Notes under the pieces: generated by a model
The model's database searches: none
The model's input: only the letters and a program-made list of their open reading frames with translations
Told to the model about the DNA's origin: nothing
From: Burkholderia sp. TSV86
Lineage (GTDB): Bacteria; Pseudomonadota; Gammaproteobacteria; Burkholderiales; Burkholderiaceae
NCBI RefSeq assembly: GCF_001522865.1
Contig: NZ_LOWB01000085.1
Coordinates: 21,364 to 85,363 of the forward strand
DNA: 64,000 nucleotides
Reading direction: 5' to 3'
Translations under genes and position numbers: made by a program
In this document: in pieces, positions 1-9,135 of the stretch
How positions within the stretch are numbered: the stretch's first letter is position 1
How the letters are laid out: every line of letters starts with the position of its first letter

Positions 1-673
1 GCAGACGCGTGCCGTCGGCGAGAAACACGGTCGGCGTGCCCGTCACGTTCATCCCGCGTCCGAGCGCGAGGTTCTTGTCGAGCGCGGCCGTATCGCACGT
101 TGCGGCGGCGGGTGCGCGATGCTCGAGCATCCACGCCTGCCATGCCTTCGCGCGGTCGCTCGCGCACCAGATCGACTTCGATTTCACCGTCGAATCCGGC
201 GACAGCACCGGATACAGGAACGTGTAGACCGTCACGTTGTCGATCGACTGCAGCGTCGTCTCGAATTTCTTGCAATACGGGCAATTCGGATCGGAAAACA
301 CCGCGATCTTGCGCGCGCCATTGCCCTTGACGACCTTGATCGCATTCGCAAGCGGCAGGCTCGCGAAATCGATCTTGTTGATCTCGGCCATGCGCGCGGC
401 CGTGAGATTCTTGTGCGTCTTCGTGTCGATGAGTTCGCCGAGCAGCACGTAGTCGCCCGTCGCGTCGCTATAGATGATTTGCGAGCCGAGATTGACCTCG
501 TACAGCCCCGCAACCGGCGATTTCGTCACGCTCTTGACCGGCGCATCGGCGCCGAAGCGCGACTGCAGCGCGGCCTTCAGCTTATCGGTGGTCTGGTCTG
601 CCTGCGCGGTACAGCCAAGCGTCGCCGCCGCAACGGCGAGCGCCAGCGAGGCGATGCGAATCGTTTTTTTCAT
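1..673 (-). CDS. dsbC: DsbC-family periplasmic disulfide isomerase (3' end outside window)
   Basis: Thiol:disulfide interchange protein that reshuffles wrong disulfides in the periplasm. The frame is open from the ATG at 673 to the window edge, giving about 224 residues of a roughly 240-residue family. An N-terminal signal peptide (MKKTIRIAS then a hydrophobic stretch) is followed by the DsbC dimerisation region and a thioredoxin fold with the active-site CPYC at residues 131-134. Further cysteines lie near 170 and 193 (the DsbC structural disulfide), and a cis-Pro loop TGTP near 212. A ribosome site AAGGAA lies before the ATG. It follows the FAD hydroxylase gene on the same strand, 112 bases downstream, and may be co-transcribed. 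Truncation is only by the window. Confidence 0.93.
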   Translation of the reverse strand, partial: MKKTIRIASLALAVAAATLGCTAQADQTTDKLKAALQSRFGADAPVKSVTKSPVAGLYEVNLGSQIIYSDATGDYVLLGELIDTKTHKNLTAARMAEINKIDFASLPLANAIKVVKGNGARKIAVFSDPNCPYCKKFETTLQSIDNVTVYTFLYPVLSPDSTVKSKSIWCASDRAKAWQAWMLEHRAPAAATCDTAALDKNLALGRGMNVTGTPTVFLADGTRL

Positions 674-785
674 GCTGGATATTCCTTCAGAACATGCGTC
701 GTGCGTCGCCACAGTGTACGACGGCAGCGACGCAGTGTCGGACCGCCACGCCGCGCGAAGGTTCGCCCGGCCGCATATCGCCCGC

Positions 786-1958
786 TCAACCGAGCGCCGA
801 TGCGACCAGCCAGCGCTTGACGAGCGGCTGCGCGCCGACGAGCGCCATGCCCGTGTTGCGCACGACGCGCGCGAGCGTGCCGGGCAGCGCGAAGAGCCGC
901 TGCAAGCCGTCGGTGGCGATCATCAGCGCGCGGATGTCCTCGCGGCGCGCGCGCTCGTAGCGGCGCAGCAGCACGGTATCACCGAGGCCGCGGAACGCTT
1001 CGCGCTGCGTGATCGTGTCGACAAGTGCCGCGACGTCGCGCAGGCCCAGATTCATCCCCTGGCCGGCGAGCGGGTGGATCAGATGCGCGGCATCGCCGAC
1101 GAGCGCGACGCGCGGCGCGATCAGCCGCTCGAGCGTCTGCAGCGCGAGCGGGAAGCCTTGCGCGGGCGTCACGCAGTCAAGCGCGCCGAGCTGGCCGGAC
1201 GTGACGCGCTCGACTTCGGCCACCAGGCGCGCGGGATCGAGTGCGAGCAGCGCGTCGGCATGCGCGGTATGCGCGGACCAGACGAGCGACACATGACCGT
1301 CCGGCAGCGGCAGCAGCGCGATGATCTCGCCGTCGCGGAACCACTGATACGCGGTCTCGCGATGCGGCTGCGACGCCTTGAAGTTCGCGACCACGCCGGT
1401 TTGCCGGTAATCGCGCCGTTCGACCTTCGAGCCGATCTGCGCGCGCACCCACGAATGCGCGCCATCGGCGCCGACTACGAGATCCGCCGCGATCACCTCG
1501 CCGCTCGACAGCGTGAGCACCGCCTCGTCCGGCTTCACGTCGAAGCCCTGCGCGCGCGCATCGAGCCACGTGAGGTTGGGCTGGAAGCGTAGCGCGGCAT
1601 CGAGCGCGGCATCGATCAGCGACGATTCGCCGATCCACGCGAGTTGCGGCACCGACGCCTGGAACGCGGAGAAATGCAGCTCGGCGTGCGCATCGCCGTA
1701 GACGCGCATGTCGTAGACGGGCGCGAGCCGGCTATGGTCGAGCGCCTGCCAGACGCGCAGCCGCTCGAGGAGCGCCTGCGAACTCGCCGACAATGCGTAG
1801 ATGCGCGCATCGAACGCGCCATCGGCGGGACGCGGCGCGGCCGGCCGCGCGAGCAGCGCCGTCTTGTGGCCCGCCTGCGTCAGCGCGAGCGCGGCGGTCT
1901 TGCCGACGAGGCCGCCGCCGACGACAGCGACGTCGAAGGTCTGATGGTAGACAGTCAT
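786..1958 (-). CDS. UbiH/UbiF/UbiI-family FAD-dependent hydroxylase
   Basis: Flavin monooxygenase of the ubiquinone-ring hydroxylase family (UbiH, UbiF, UbiI, VisC, COQ6), cytosolic or membrane-associated. About 390 residues, the usual family length. Visible motifs are the N-terminal Rossmann GxGxxG (VVGGGLVGK, about residue 12), the central DG motif GADGAHSWVRAQIG (about 163) and the FAD ribityl-binding motif VGDAAHLIHPLAGQGMNLG (about 288). Start taken at MTVYHQ (1958); an in-frame ATG at 1967 would add three residues. A perfect TATAAT lies 7 bases upstream of the chosen ATG (see promoter entry). Which ring position it hydroxylates cannot be told from sequence. It lies upstream of dsbC. Confidence 0.9.
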   Translation of the reverse strand: MTVYHQTFDVAVVGGGLVGKTAALALTQAGHKTALLARPAAPRPADGAFDARIYALSASSQALLERLRVWQALDHSRLAPVYDMRVYGDAHAELHFSAFQASVPQLAWIGESSLIDAALDAALRFQPNLTWLDARAQGFDVKPDEAVLTLSSGEVIAADLVVGADGAHSWVRAQIGSKVERRDYRQTGVVANFKASQPHRETAYQWFRDGEIIALLPLPDGHVSLVWSAHTAHADALLALDPARLVAEVERVTSGQLGALDCVTPAQGFPLALQTLERLIAPRVALVGDAAHLIHPLAGQGMNLGLRDVAALVDTITQREAFRGLGDTVLLRRYERARREDIRALMIATDGLQRLFALPGTLARVVRNTGMALVGAQPLVKRWLVASALG

Positions 1959-1965
1959 GGCGCGC

Positions 1966-1971
1966 ATTATA
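1966..1971 (-). promoter_or_regulatory. Perfect -10 hexamer 7 bases before the hydroxylase ATG
   Basis: On the minus strand TATAAT is followed by GCGCGCC and then ATG. Transcription from this element would begin at or next to the start codon, so the mRNA would be leaderless or nearly so. No good -35 hexamer was recognised 17 bases upstream, so the call is tentative. Confidence 0.4.
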
Positions 1972-2202
1972 GCCGGGCCTGCCGCACCGGCTCGCGCGCC
2001 GGTTTGCGCTCCGTCAGGCTCCCGCGAACTCGCGCGCGCGATCCGTCGATTACCGGCCGATGCTGATGTAACCGGCGCGCGTGGCGCAGCCGGCGCAGCC
2101 AGGCCGCCGCATTACGCGCCGCACGTTTTCTTACAAACGCACACCGCCTGTCATACGGCCGGCCGCTACAGTGAACCGGCGTTATCCCGATAGGAGATGT
2201 CG

Positions 2203-2328
2203 ATGAAACGGATCGCCGCATTCGCCGCGCTCGCGCTCGCGCTGGGCAGCCTGCTCGGCGGTTGCATCGTGGTGCCGGACGGCGGATACCACCATCACCG
2301 CGACTATTACTACGACCGCTACCGATAG
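2203..2328 (+). CDS. Small (41 aa) lipoprotein with His/Tyr-rich tail
   Basis: A 41-residue protein. After MKR comes a hydrophobic stretch and the lipobox LLGGC (Cys at residue 21), so it should be lipidated by Lgt and cut by signal peptidase II. The mature part is only about 21 residues, IVVPDGGYHHHRDYYYDRYR, rich in His, Tyr, Asp and Arg. The ribosome site AGGAG sits 6 bases before the ATG. It is divergent from the FAD hydroxylase. Very short lipoproteins with His/Tyr tails of this kind are common in Burkholderia but have no assigned function. A metal-binding or envelope-stress role would be a guess. Confidence 0.75.
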   Translation: MKRIAAFAALALALGSLLGGCIVVPDGGYHHHRDYYYDRYR

Positions 2329-2498
2329 GCGTGCCGCGCGGCGCGAGCCGCCGGCGCGCCGGCCGCGCTCAGCGCTTTAAGTATTCCCCCCCACTGAACG
2401 GCCCCCTGATCCGGCCTGCCGCGTGCTATCGTTTCTATGACGGCGCGTGGATTGCGCGCGTCGGAAAACCGGTCTCGACCACCATCGTGAGCACGGCC

Positions 2499-2864
2499 AT
2501 GAGCGACTTAAGCCACCATCTCAATCAACAGGACCGAGTGGAGTTGCTCTGCTGGCTTTGCGTCGGCAACCTCGGTGCGTATTACCTGAACGAAAGCTGG
2601 CCCGGCGCGGCGTTCCAAGTGCAGTCGGCGCACAAATGGCTCGATCGGCACGCGCGCGAAGCCGATTGGTTGTCGCTCGCGAAATTGTCGCTCATCGCGC
2701 TCGATATCGCGAAGCGGCATGCGGATTTCGTCAACGCGTCGTGGGCACGCGATGCGGTCGAGGAAATTATCGATACCGACGATCTGAATTTCGAATCGCG
2801 CCTCGCGCTGCTCGTGCTGGACGATTGCCGCGCGGCGCTCGCCGACCGGCGGATCGCTGATTAG
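2499..2864 (+). CDS. Conserved-looking hypothetical protein, 121 aa
   Basis: Not recognised. A 121-residue soluble, probably all-helical acidic protein beginning MSDLSHHLNQQ, rich in Trp, Asp and Leu, with no signal peptide or membrane segment. The frame is open further upstream (from 2262), but the ATG at 2499 is where composition becomes normal protein-like, so I chose it. No strong ribosome site is seen (a GTGAG lies 11 bases upstream). It stands alone, followed by 367 non-coding bases. The cysteines LLCWLC near residue 17 are not in a known motif. Confidence 0.65.
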   Translation: MSDLSHHLNQQDRVELLCWLCVGNLGAYYLNESWPGAAFQVQSAHKWLDRHAREADWLSLAKLSLIALDIAKRHADFVNASWARDAVEEIIDTDDLNFESRLALLVLDDCRAALADRRIAD

Positions 2865-3231
2865 CGTTGCGTTGATGGGCGCCGATTGGTACCGGTTGAT
2901 GCCGATAGCGCCGGTCAGCATGGGCTAAAGGCGGGTCATGGCGGGTCACGGCGGCGGCCGGCGCGATCCGCTCGGCGGGCAGCGCACACTGCGAGCGGTG
3001 CGCTGCCCGCCATCGCCGGCCGGCGGTCAGCAATCGGAACCGTGCCGCGCGGCGGCGCCACTTCGGCCGGCCCCATTCGATGACCGCGGCGATCGGATAT
3101 CGCTTGGAGCCGCTCCCGCCCGTAGCCCGCTCCCGTCCGTCCACGCGCCACCCGCCCGCCGCCCCGTTGCGCCCGTCACGCAGCAGCGCACCTCCACCGG
3201 GCTTAGCGCGAATCAGCCCGCGCGGCACCCG
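2865..3231. other. Gene-free spacer
   Basis: High-GC spacer between the converging unknown ORF and the acyltransferase gene. Several overlapping reading frames are open because of GC bias, but none has a start with ribosome site or a recognisable product. No U-tract terminator was recognised. Confidence 0.5.
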
Positions 3232-3762
3232 TCATCCTTCGATCCGGATGGGCGGAAACCACTTGTCGCCGTTCTTGCCGAAAATCCGGCAGCGATGCGC
3301 GCCGTCGATATGCAGGCGAATGATGTCGACGCCGGATTGCTTCGCGAGCCATTCCACGCCGGGACGCTCGACGAGCGCATTGCCGTCCGGGCTGATACGG
3401 CCCTCCGGAAAGACCATGACGCTGTTGCCGTTCTTGAGTTCGCGCAGCAAACGGCGCATGCCGTAGGGCGAACCGGAATCGACGGAAACCATGCGGCCGA
3501 GCCCCAGCGCCTGCCCGAGCAGAAGTGCCCAGCGGGTGCGCCTGAGGCGGCGCGAATGCAGCGTATCGATGCAAAAAACGAGCCGCACCGGACTCGCGAA
3601 AGCGACGAGCAAACCATCGTGATAGGAAACGTGATTCGCGCAAACGATATGAGGCGACGCTTTCAGGCGCGCCACGGTCTCGTCCGACAAAGAAACGCGG
3701 GTTCGAAACAGCCGCAGACCGGCCAAACTCAGCCAGCGCGTGAGAATAAATGTCGATTTCAT
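3232..3762 (-). CDS. Short PlsC-type lysophospholipid acyltransferase
   Basis: Transfers an acyl chain to a lysophospholipid or related acceptor at the inner membrane. At 176 residues it is a bare PlsC domain, shorter than the roughly 240 residues of typical 1-acylglycerol-3-phosphate acyltransferases. It resembles the acyltransferase half of the Aas acyl-ACP synthetase/acyltransferase. Visible: a hydrophobic N-terminus (residues 5-20), the HX4D catalytic motif NHVSYHD (His44, Asp49), and the phosphate-binding FPEGRIS at 118-124. Start MKSTFIL at 3762. It is monocistronic and divergent from ychF across an AT-rich spacer. The acceptor could be lyso-PE or ornithine lipid; sequence does not decide. 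Confidence 0.85.
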   Translation of the reverse strand: MKSTFILTRWLSLAGLRLFRTRVSLSDETVARLKASPHIVCANHVSYHDGLLVAFASPVRLVFCIDTLHSRRLRRTRWALLLGQALGLGRMVSVDSGSPYGMRRLLRELKNGNSVMVFPEGRISPDGNALVERPGVEWLAKQSGVDIIRLHIDGAHRCRIFGKNGDKWFPPIRIEG

Positions 3763-4243
3763 TTCAGCCTCGTTGCTGAACGCCTAGGCGATCGACTTCC
3801 GGCGCAGATCGATTTGGATAACTGAGCGTCAATGACTGAACGATGACGCCGGCAATGCTTCCTGCTGTTGATCTTCGGTGCCGTGCATCGCGGCCGCGAG
3901 CCGGCTGCAACGCCATGGAGAGGATGCGGCCACGCTGCGCAGCCGCTACTTTATATTTTTTCCCTGTTTTTTTCACCGTTTTCGGCGATGTTTTAACATT
4001 ATTAATAAAGTTCGGATTAAATTTTCGGCGGTTAATCATGCTGCAACGCGGAAATTCGATGAATCGGCCGCACGTTTTTCATACCGAAAGAAATTTACCG
4101 TCTTCGTGAATACACCCGGTTCGCACGGATTTGATTTGCCGCCGCCGCGCCTCGTCTTTTAGGGCTGGATCGCGGACGAAAGCGGACGGCCGAAAGCGTT
4201 ACAATCGCTGCTTCACCGAATCTCCGAAATCCCGAAGGAACCC
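3763..4243. other. Divergent spacer with AT-rich island and ychF promoter region
   Basis: Gene-free spacer between the acyltransferase and ychF. Bases about 3945-4040 are markedly AT-rich (T-runs, ATTATTAATAAA) in an otherwise GC-rich region, which would suit promoters or nucleoid-protein binding. A TACAAT close to 4200, about 40 bases before ychF, is a candidate -10 element. Short frames crossing the island have no ribosome site or recognisable product. Confidence 0.5.
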
Positions 4244-5338
4244 ATGAGCCTCAAATGCGGCATCGTCGGCTTGCCTAACGTCGGCAAGTCCACCCTGTTC
4301 AACGCGCTGACGAAGGCCGGCATCGCCGCCGAGAACTATCCGTTCTGCACGATCGAGCCGAACGTCGGCGTCGTCGAAGTGCCCGATGCGCGCCTGAAGG
4401 CGCTCGCCGACATCATTCAGCCCGAGCGCGTGGTGCCTGCTGTCGTCGAGTTCGTCGACATCGCGGGCCTCGTCGCCGGCGCGAGCAAGGGCGAGGGCCT
4501 CGGCAACCAGTTTCTCGCGAACATCCGCGAAACCGACGCGATCACGCACGTCGTGCGCTGCTTCGAGGACGACAACGTGATCCACGTCGCAGGCAAGGTG
4601 AGCCCGCTCGACGACATCGAGGTGATCAACACCGAACTCGCGCTCGCGGACCTCGGCACCGTCGAGAAGGCGCTCGCCCGCTACTCGAAGGCGGCGAAGT
4701 CGGGCAACGACAAGGAGGCCGCGAAGCTCGTCGCGGTGCTCGACAAGGCGCGCGCGCATCTCGACCAGGGCCGCGCCGTGCGCGGGCTCGATCTGTCGGA
4801 GGACGAAAAGGCGCTGCTCAAGCCGTTTTGCCTGATCACCGCTAAACCGGCAATGTACGTGGCGAACGTGAAGGAAGACGGCTTCGAGAACAATCCGCAC
4901 CTCGACGCGGTGCGCCGGTACGCGGAGGCGGAAAAATCGCCGGTTGTCGCGGTGTGCGCGGCGATCGAGGCGGAAATCGCCGATCTCGACGACGCCGACA
5001 AGGAAGCCTTCCTCGCCGATATGGGCATGGACGAGCCGGGCCTGGACCGCGTGATCCGCGCGGGCTTCAAGCTGCTCGGGCTGCAAACGTATTTCACCGC
5101 GGGCGTGAAGGAGGTCCGCGCGTGGACGATCCATATCGGCGATACCGCGCCGCAGGCGGCGGGCGTGATCCATACGGATTTCGAGCGCGGCTTCATCCGC
5201 GCGCAGACGATCGCGTATGACGATTTCATCGCGTACAAGGGCGAGCAAGGCGCGAAGGAAGCGGGCAAGATGCGCGCGGAAGGCAAGGAGTACGTCGTGC
5301 ACGACGGCGACGTGATGAACTTCCTGTTCAACGTCTGA
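4244..5338 (+). CDS. ychF: Ribosome-binding ATPase YchF (Obg family)
   Basis: Universally conserved Obg-family P-loop NTPase that prefers ATP and binds the large ribosomal subunit. 364 residues, the normal length. P-loop GLPNVGKST at residues 9-17, the G3-region DIAG near 70, the altered G4 NVKE typical of YchF (in place of NKxD), and a C-terminal TGS domain ([31 protein letters not shown] begins the region; shown here only as landmark FTAGVKE and GDTAPQAAG). Start MSLKCGIVG is preceded by GAAGGAACCC. It is followed by a strong terminator at 5399-5425. Confidence 0.97.
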   Translation: MSLKCGIVGLPNVGKSTLFNALTKAGIAAENYPFCTIEPNVGVVEVPDARLKALADIIQPERVVPAVVEFVDIAGLVAGASKGEGLGNQFLANIRETDAITHVVRCFEDDNVIHVAGKVSPLDDIEVINTELALADLGTVEKALARYSKAAKSGNDKEAAKLVAVLDKARAHLDQGRAVRGLDLSEDEKALLKPFCLITAKPAMYVANVKEDGFENNPHLDAVRRYAEAEKSPVVAVCAAIEAEIADLDDADKEAFLADMGMDEPGLDRVIRAGFKLLGLQTYFTAGVKEVRAWTIHIGDTAPQAAGVIHTDFERGFIRAQTIAYDDFIAYKGEQGAKEAGKMRAEGKEYVVHDGDVMNFLFNV

Positions 5339-5398
5339 CACCACGCGCCCAAGCCCGAAGCAAGCCCACCAGCATTCCGGCCTGCTGCGATTCGCATG

Positions 5399-5425
5399 AA
5401 AAAGCCCGCGTAAAGCGGGCTTTTT
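5399..5425 (+). terminator. Rho-independent terminator after ychF
   Basis: An 11-bp stem AAAAAGCCCGC (5399-5409) pairs with GCGGGCTTTTT (5415-5425) around a 5-base loop. The A and T runs on both sides make it usable from both strands, so it can also end transcripts of the lactonase side. Confidence 0.9.
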
Positions 5426-5517
5426 CGTTTCGTCGCACGTCATCAACGCCTGCAGGTTCGAACCGCGCTGCCACTGCCGCACGCAAGCGCGTGCGTGCGC
5501 GGCCGTCCGCCTCTGCA

Positions 5518-6399
5518 TCACCCGCCGACACCAAACACCGGCTCCGCCAGCCCGTACACGCCGGGCTGCGCGGCAAACACACCGCCCGCATGCGGATCGG
5601 CCCGGCGCGCGGCATCGGTAAGGTCAACGGCGGCGCTCGTCACATAAAGCGTGCCGAGCCGCGGCCCGCCGAACGCGACGCAGCTCGGCTGACAGGTCGG
5701 CACGGCGATGCGCGCGGCCTCGCTGCCGTCATGCGCATATCGCACCACGCGCGATGCGCCCCATTGCGCATTCCACAAATAGCCGTCGCGGTCGACGGTC
5801 GAGCCGTCGGGCACGCCGTCGGCGCCGTCCAGCTCGACAAACACCCGGTTGGACGCGAACGTGGGGTAGTCGCACGCATGAATCCGCCGGGTGGGCGAAT
5901 CGCAGTAATACATCGTCCGGCCGTCCGGCGCGAACGCGATGCTGTTCGAAATCGCGCAGTTCGGCAACGGCAAGCGCTCGAGCGTTAGATCGGCGTTCAG
6001 CCGATAGAAGCCGCCGATCGGCTCCGGCTCGTCGACATCATGCTTGGTGCCGAATACGAAACGGCCCTGCCGGTCGCAGCGGCCGTCGTTCAGACGTGTC
6101 GGCAAGCCGGGTTCGACATCGACGATCGCCGTCATCGCGGCGTGTTCCGTATCGAAATAGGCCAGATGCGTCGCCAGCCCGAGCAGCAGGTAACGCGGGT
6201 TGGTGCACAGCGCGAAGCACGCAAGCCGTTCGGGCATCGGAAACGATACGCTTGTGTTCGTGCTGGGATCGTGGCGCCACAGTTGCCGGCCTTCGATGTC
6301 GGTCCAATACAGCAGGCCGCTGCGCCAGCACCAGGTCGCGCCCTCTCCCAGCGCGCACCGGCTGTCGATCAGCAAATCGGCGCGTATCTCGTTCGTCAT
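5518..6399 (-). CDS. SMP-30/gluconolaconase-family sugar lactonase (probable L-arabinonolactonase)
   Basis: Hydrolyses a sugar-1,4-lactone to the aldonic acid. By context this is L-arabino-1,4-lactone to L-arabonate, step 2 of the oxidative arabinose pathway. 293 residues, a six-bladed propeller of the SMP-30 family. The metal ligands are in their expected places: Glu19 in ALGEGATW, Asn152 in ISNSIAFAPDG and Asp198 in GVPDGSTVD. Start MTNEIRADL at 6399. It is the last gene of the minus-strand sugar block, about 270 bases after the 92-aa unknown. Galactono- or xylonolactone may also be accepted. Confidence 0.85.
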   Translation of the reverse strand: MTNEIRADLLIDSRCALGEGATWCWRSGLLYWTDIEGRQLWRHDPSTNTSVSFPMPERLACFALCTNPRYLLLGLATHLAYFDTEHAAMTAIVDVEPGLPTRLNDGRCDRQGRFVFGTKHDVDEPEPIGGFYRLNADLTLERLPLPNCAISNSIAFAPDGRTMYYCDSPTRRIHACDYPTFASNRVFVELDGADGVPDGSTVDRDGYLWNAQWGASRVVRYAHDGSEAARIAVPTCQPSCVAFGGPRLGTLYVTSAAVDLTDAARRADPHAGGVFAAQPGVYGLAEPVFGVGG

Positions 6400-6669
6400 G
6401 CGTTTGTCTCCATCGATGCAACAATCGTTATTCTTGATTCCTGGCCGCCGTAGCGCCGCGGTCCGGCTCCGGCATATCGCGGCCTGTCGAGTCGCGCATC
6501 GGCACGATCCGGGTATCTATCGGAGAAGAGCCGGGCGTCTCGCGCCCGGCGCGGTGTCTCGGTGCTCCGGCGCTCAGGCATCCTCCGACGTCTCGGCGCC
6601 CCTTCAGCCCGGCGCGGCCGCGCGCGTCACCTCCAAGCCCACCCGGCGCATCCGATGCGCGCCGCTCGA

Positions 6670-6948
6670 TCAATCCGGCACGTCAACCCGCTCCACCGTG
6701 CGCAGCAGCCGCAGGATATCGCTCAGCCCGAAGCCGCCGGGGTCGGGCCGCGGCTGGCCATGTTCGGCGGCGATGCGCATCGCGAAATTCAGCGCGTCCG
6801 AGCGCTCGCGCAGCAGCAGGCGCAGTGCATCGGCGACGATGCGTCTGTCCGGCGCGCTGCTCAGGTCGAGGACGAATTGTGTCACCAGCGGGGCGGCCGA
6901 TTCCACGGCGTCCACGGCATCGATGTCGAATCCGGTTTCCGGTTGCAT
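6670..6948 (-). CDS. Unknown 92-aa protein inside the arabinose block
   Basis: Not recognised. Start chosen at MQPETGFD (6948) because GAGGAAAAAAAC directly precedes it; the frame extends 12 codons further upstream. The 92-residue product is acidic and Leu/Ala/Arg-rich, probably helical (VTQFVLDLSS, DALRLLLRERSDALNF), with no signal peptide, membrane segment or cysteine. It lies 37 bases downstream of yjfF and upstream of the lactonase gene, on the same strand, so it is very likely co-transcribed with the arabinose genes. A small accessory or regulatory role is possible but not shown. Confidence 0.6.
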   Translation of the reverse strand: MQPETGFDIDAVDAVESAAPLVTQFVLDLSSAPDRRIVADALRLLLRERSDALNFAMRIAAEHGQPRPDPGGFGLSDILRLLRTVERVDVPD

Positions 6949-6985
6949 GTTTTTTTCCTCGTTGTCAGGTGGCTCTGAACCCACA

Positions 6986-8062
6986 TCATCTCATCGATAC
7001 GAGGCCGGCATCATCATCGGCGCCGTTGGGCCGCGACGCCGTGCCGCCCGGCGGCTGCGGCGCGGCGTCGAATCCGCCGCCGGCCGGGCGCCGCGCGGCA
7101 TGCCGCTCGATGATCCGTTGCAGCAGGCAGAAAGCGCAGAGCAGCGCGCCAATCACGATGCGGGTCCACCACGAGCTGAGCGTGCCGTCGAACGTAATCA
7201 GTGTCTGGATCGTGCCGAGTATGCCGACGCCGAACACCGAACCGATCACGTAGCCGACGCCGCCCGTCAGCAGCGTGCCGCCGATCACGGTCGCCGCGAT
7301 GGCGTCGAGTTCCATGCCTTGCGCCTGCAAGCCGTAGCCCGACAACACGTAAAGCGTGAACACCACGCCGCCGAGCGCCGAGCACAGGCCGCTCAGCGCA
7401 TACACGCCGATCTTGGTTCGCGCGACCGGCAGCCCCATCAGCAACGCCGAGCGCTCGTTGCCGCCGATCGCGTAGACGTTGCGTCCGAAATGCGTGAAAT
7501 GCGCGACGTAGATCGCCGCCGCGAGCACCGCGAGCGCGATCAGCGCGCCCGCATTCAGCGCGCCGCCGCCGAGCGGCACGCTCAGGCCAGCGACCGCATG
7601 AAACGTCGGCTCGTTGATCGTGATCGACTGCGTGGTGATCAGAAAGCACGCGCCGCGCGCGAGGAACATGCCCGCCAGCGTGACGATGAAAGGCTGCAGG
7701 CGGAAATAATGGATCAGCGCGCCCATCGCCGCGCCATACAGCGTGCCCATCGCGAGCACGACCGGCACGACCGCCCAAATGGGCCAGCGCAGCCATTCAG
7801 CGCCGAGCGCGCAGAGAATCGTCGTCAGCGCGACGACCGAGCCGACCGACAGATCGATCCCGCCCGATACGATCACGAACGTCATGCCGATCGCCACGAT
7901 CAGCAGGAACGCATTGTCGACGATGAGCCCCGACAGCACCTGCAGCGAAAAGAACCCGGTGTACATCACGCAGCCGAAGCCGAACAGCACGGCGAACAAC
8001 GCGATCGTCACGGCGATCGGCAGGACTCGGGGGTCGGCCAGCCGGCCGGTCAGCTTGCTCAT
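6986..8062 (-). CDS. yjfF: CUT2 ABC sugar importer permease YjfF
   Basis: One of two permease subunits of a YtfQRT-YjfF-type importer, which in E. coli takes up galactofuranose. 358 residues with about 8-10 hydrophobic segments and the CUT2 permease signature (VSGGIDLSVGSVVAL about residue 65-80; AIAATVIGGTLLTGG near 255). Start MSKLTGRLADPR at 8062, with ATGA overlapping the stop of ytfT (8059-8062), implying translational coupling. The C-terminus is a polar tail rich in Gly, Pro and Asp. Given its place in the arabinose operon the natural substrate here is probably arabinofuranose, an arabinoside or galactose (inference). Confidence 0.9.
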   Translation of the reverse strand: MSKLTGRLADPRVLPIAVTIALFAVLFGFGCVMYTGFFSLQVLSGLIVDNAFLLIVAIGMTFVIVSGGIDLSVGSVVALTTILCALGAEWLRWPIWAVVPVVLAMGTLYGAAMGALIHYFRLQPFIVTLAGMFLARGACFLITTQSITINEPTFHAVAGLSVPLGGGALNAGALIALAVLAAAIYVAHFTHFGRNVYAIGGNERSALLMGLPVARTKIGVYALSGLCSALGGVVFTLYVLSGYGLQAQGMELDAIAATVIGGTLLTGGVGYVIGSVFGVGILGTIQTLITFDGTLSSWWTRIVIGALLCAFCLLQRIIERHAARRPAGGGFDAAPQPPGGTASRPNGADDDAGLVSMR

Positions 8063-9135
8063 GGCGTGCGTGCTCCTGTTTCGGTGGCGGTGCGCGGCCG
8101 CGCGAAGCGCAGGTAACGCGCCGCCGCCCGCACGAGCAGCGCGCGCGCCGATTCGGACTGGATCACGCTCACCGCGATCACGACGATCGCCTTGACCACG
8201 AGCGTCGCCTCCGGCGGCACGCCGATCGAATAGGTCGTGTAGGTCAGGGTCTGGATGATCAGCGCGCCGAGCACCGTGCCGGCGAGGCTGAAGCGCCCGC
8301 CCGCGAGCGACGTGCCGCCGAGCGTCACCGCGAGAATCGCGTCGAGTTCGAGCAGCAGCCCCGCGTGATTGCCGTCGGCGCTGCGCACGTTCGAGCTGGC
8401 GATGATGCCGGCGAGCGCGGCCATCAAGCCGCAGAACACGTAGACGCCGAACACGATCGCGCCGGATCGCAGGCCCACCAACCGGGCGGCGACCGGATTC
8501 ACGCCGATCGACCGGATAAACAGGCCGAGCGCCGTGCGATTCGCGAGCCACGCGGTCACGGCCGTCGCGCCGGCCGCGATCCATATCGCGCACGGCACGG
8601 CCGCGAGGTAGCCGCCGCCGAGCGACAGGTAGCCTGGCGCTTCGATCGGAATGATTTGGCCACCCGTGAGCAATTGGGCAATGCCGCGCCCGGCAACCAT
8701 CAGGATCAATGTGGCGACGATCGGCTGCATTCCGACGAACGCGACCAGCACGCCGTTCCATACGCCCGCCAGCAACCCGACACCCGCCGCCGCGAGCAGC
8801 GCCGCGCCGATATCCGCGCGATGCGCCAACGGATGCGCTTCGAGAACCACTGCGGCGGCGGCCCCGGCGATCGCGACCACTGCGCCGACCGAAATGTCGA
8901 TGCCGCGCGTGGCGATCACGAGTGTCATGCCGAGCGAGACGATCGCGAGCGGCGCCGCGCGGTTCAGGATATCGATCGGCGCGCCGAACAGGTGGCCGTC
9001 GAGCAACGTGATCGACAGGAAGTCGGCGCGGTGCGCGACGTCGATCGCGAGCAGCAGCGCAAGCGTCAGCGACGGCCAGGCGAGCGGATGGCGCAACAGC
9101 GCGCGCATGAACGTCACAGGTGCCGTGGATGTCAT
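8059..9135 (-). CDS. ytfT: CUT2 ABC sugar importer permease YtfT
   Basis: Second inner-membrane permease of the YtfQRT-YjfF-like importer. 358 residues with multiple membrane segments and the CUT2 signature ATRGIDISVGAVVAIAG, plus LDAILAVTLGGTSLAGGRFS near residue 260. The start MTSTAPVTF at 9135 overlaps the ytfR stop by four bases (ATGA, 9132-9135), and its own stop overlaps the yjfF start the same way. The three genes are therefore a tightly coupled translational unit. Having two different permeases rather than a homodimer is typical of the Ytf type and separates it from the AraFGH set next door. Confidence 0.92.
   Translation of the reverse strand: MTSTAPVTFMRALLRHPLAWPSLTLALLLAIDVAHRADFLSITLLDGHLFGAPIDILNRAAPLAIVSLGMTLVIATRGIDISVGAVVAIAGAAAAVVLEAHPLAHRADIGAALLAAAGVGLLAGVWNGVLVAFVGMQPIVATLILMVAGRGIAQLLTGGQIIPIEAPGYLSLGGGYLAAVPCAIWIAAGATAVTAWLANRTALGLFIRSIGVNPVAARLVGLRSGAIVFGVYVFCGLMAALAGIIASSNVRSADGNHAGLLLELDAILAVTLGGTSLAGGRFSLAGTVLGALIIQTLTYTTYSIGVPPEATLVVKAIVVIAVSVIQSESARALLVRAAARYLRFARPRTATETGARTP

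Noticed and set aside
3764..4039. 91-codon minus frame across the AT-rich patch by ychF
   Set aside because: Starts in an AT-rich regulatory-looking region without ribosome site; second half is Arg-rich shadow sequence.
6200..8116. A 638-codon plus-strand frame antisense to yjfF
   Set aside because: Low-complexity composition, antisense to a clear permease and no ribosome site.
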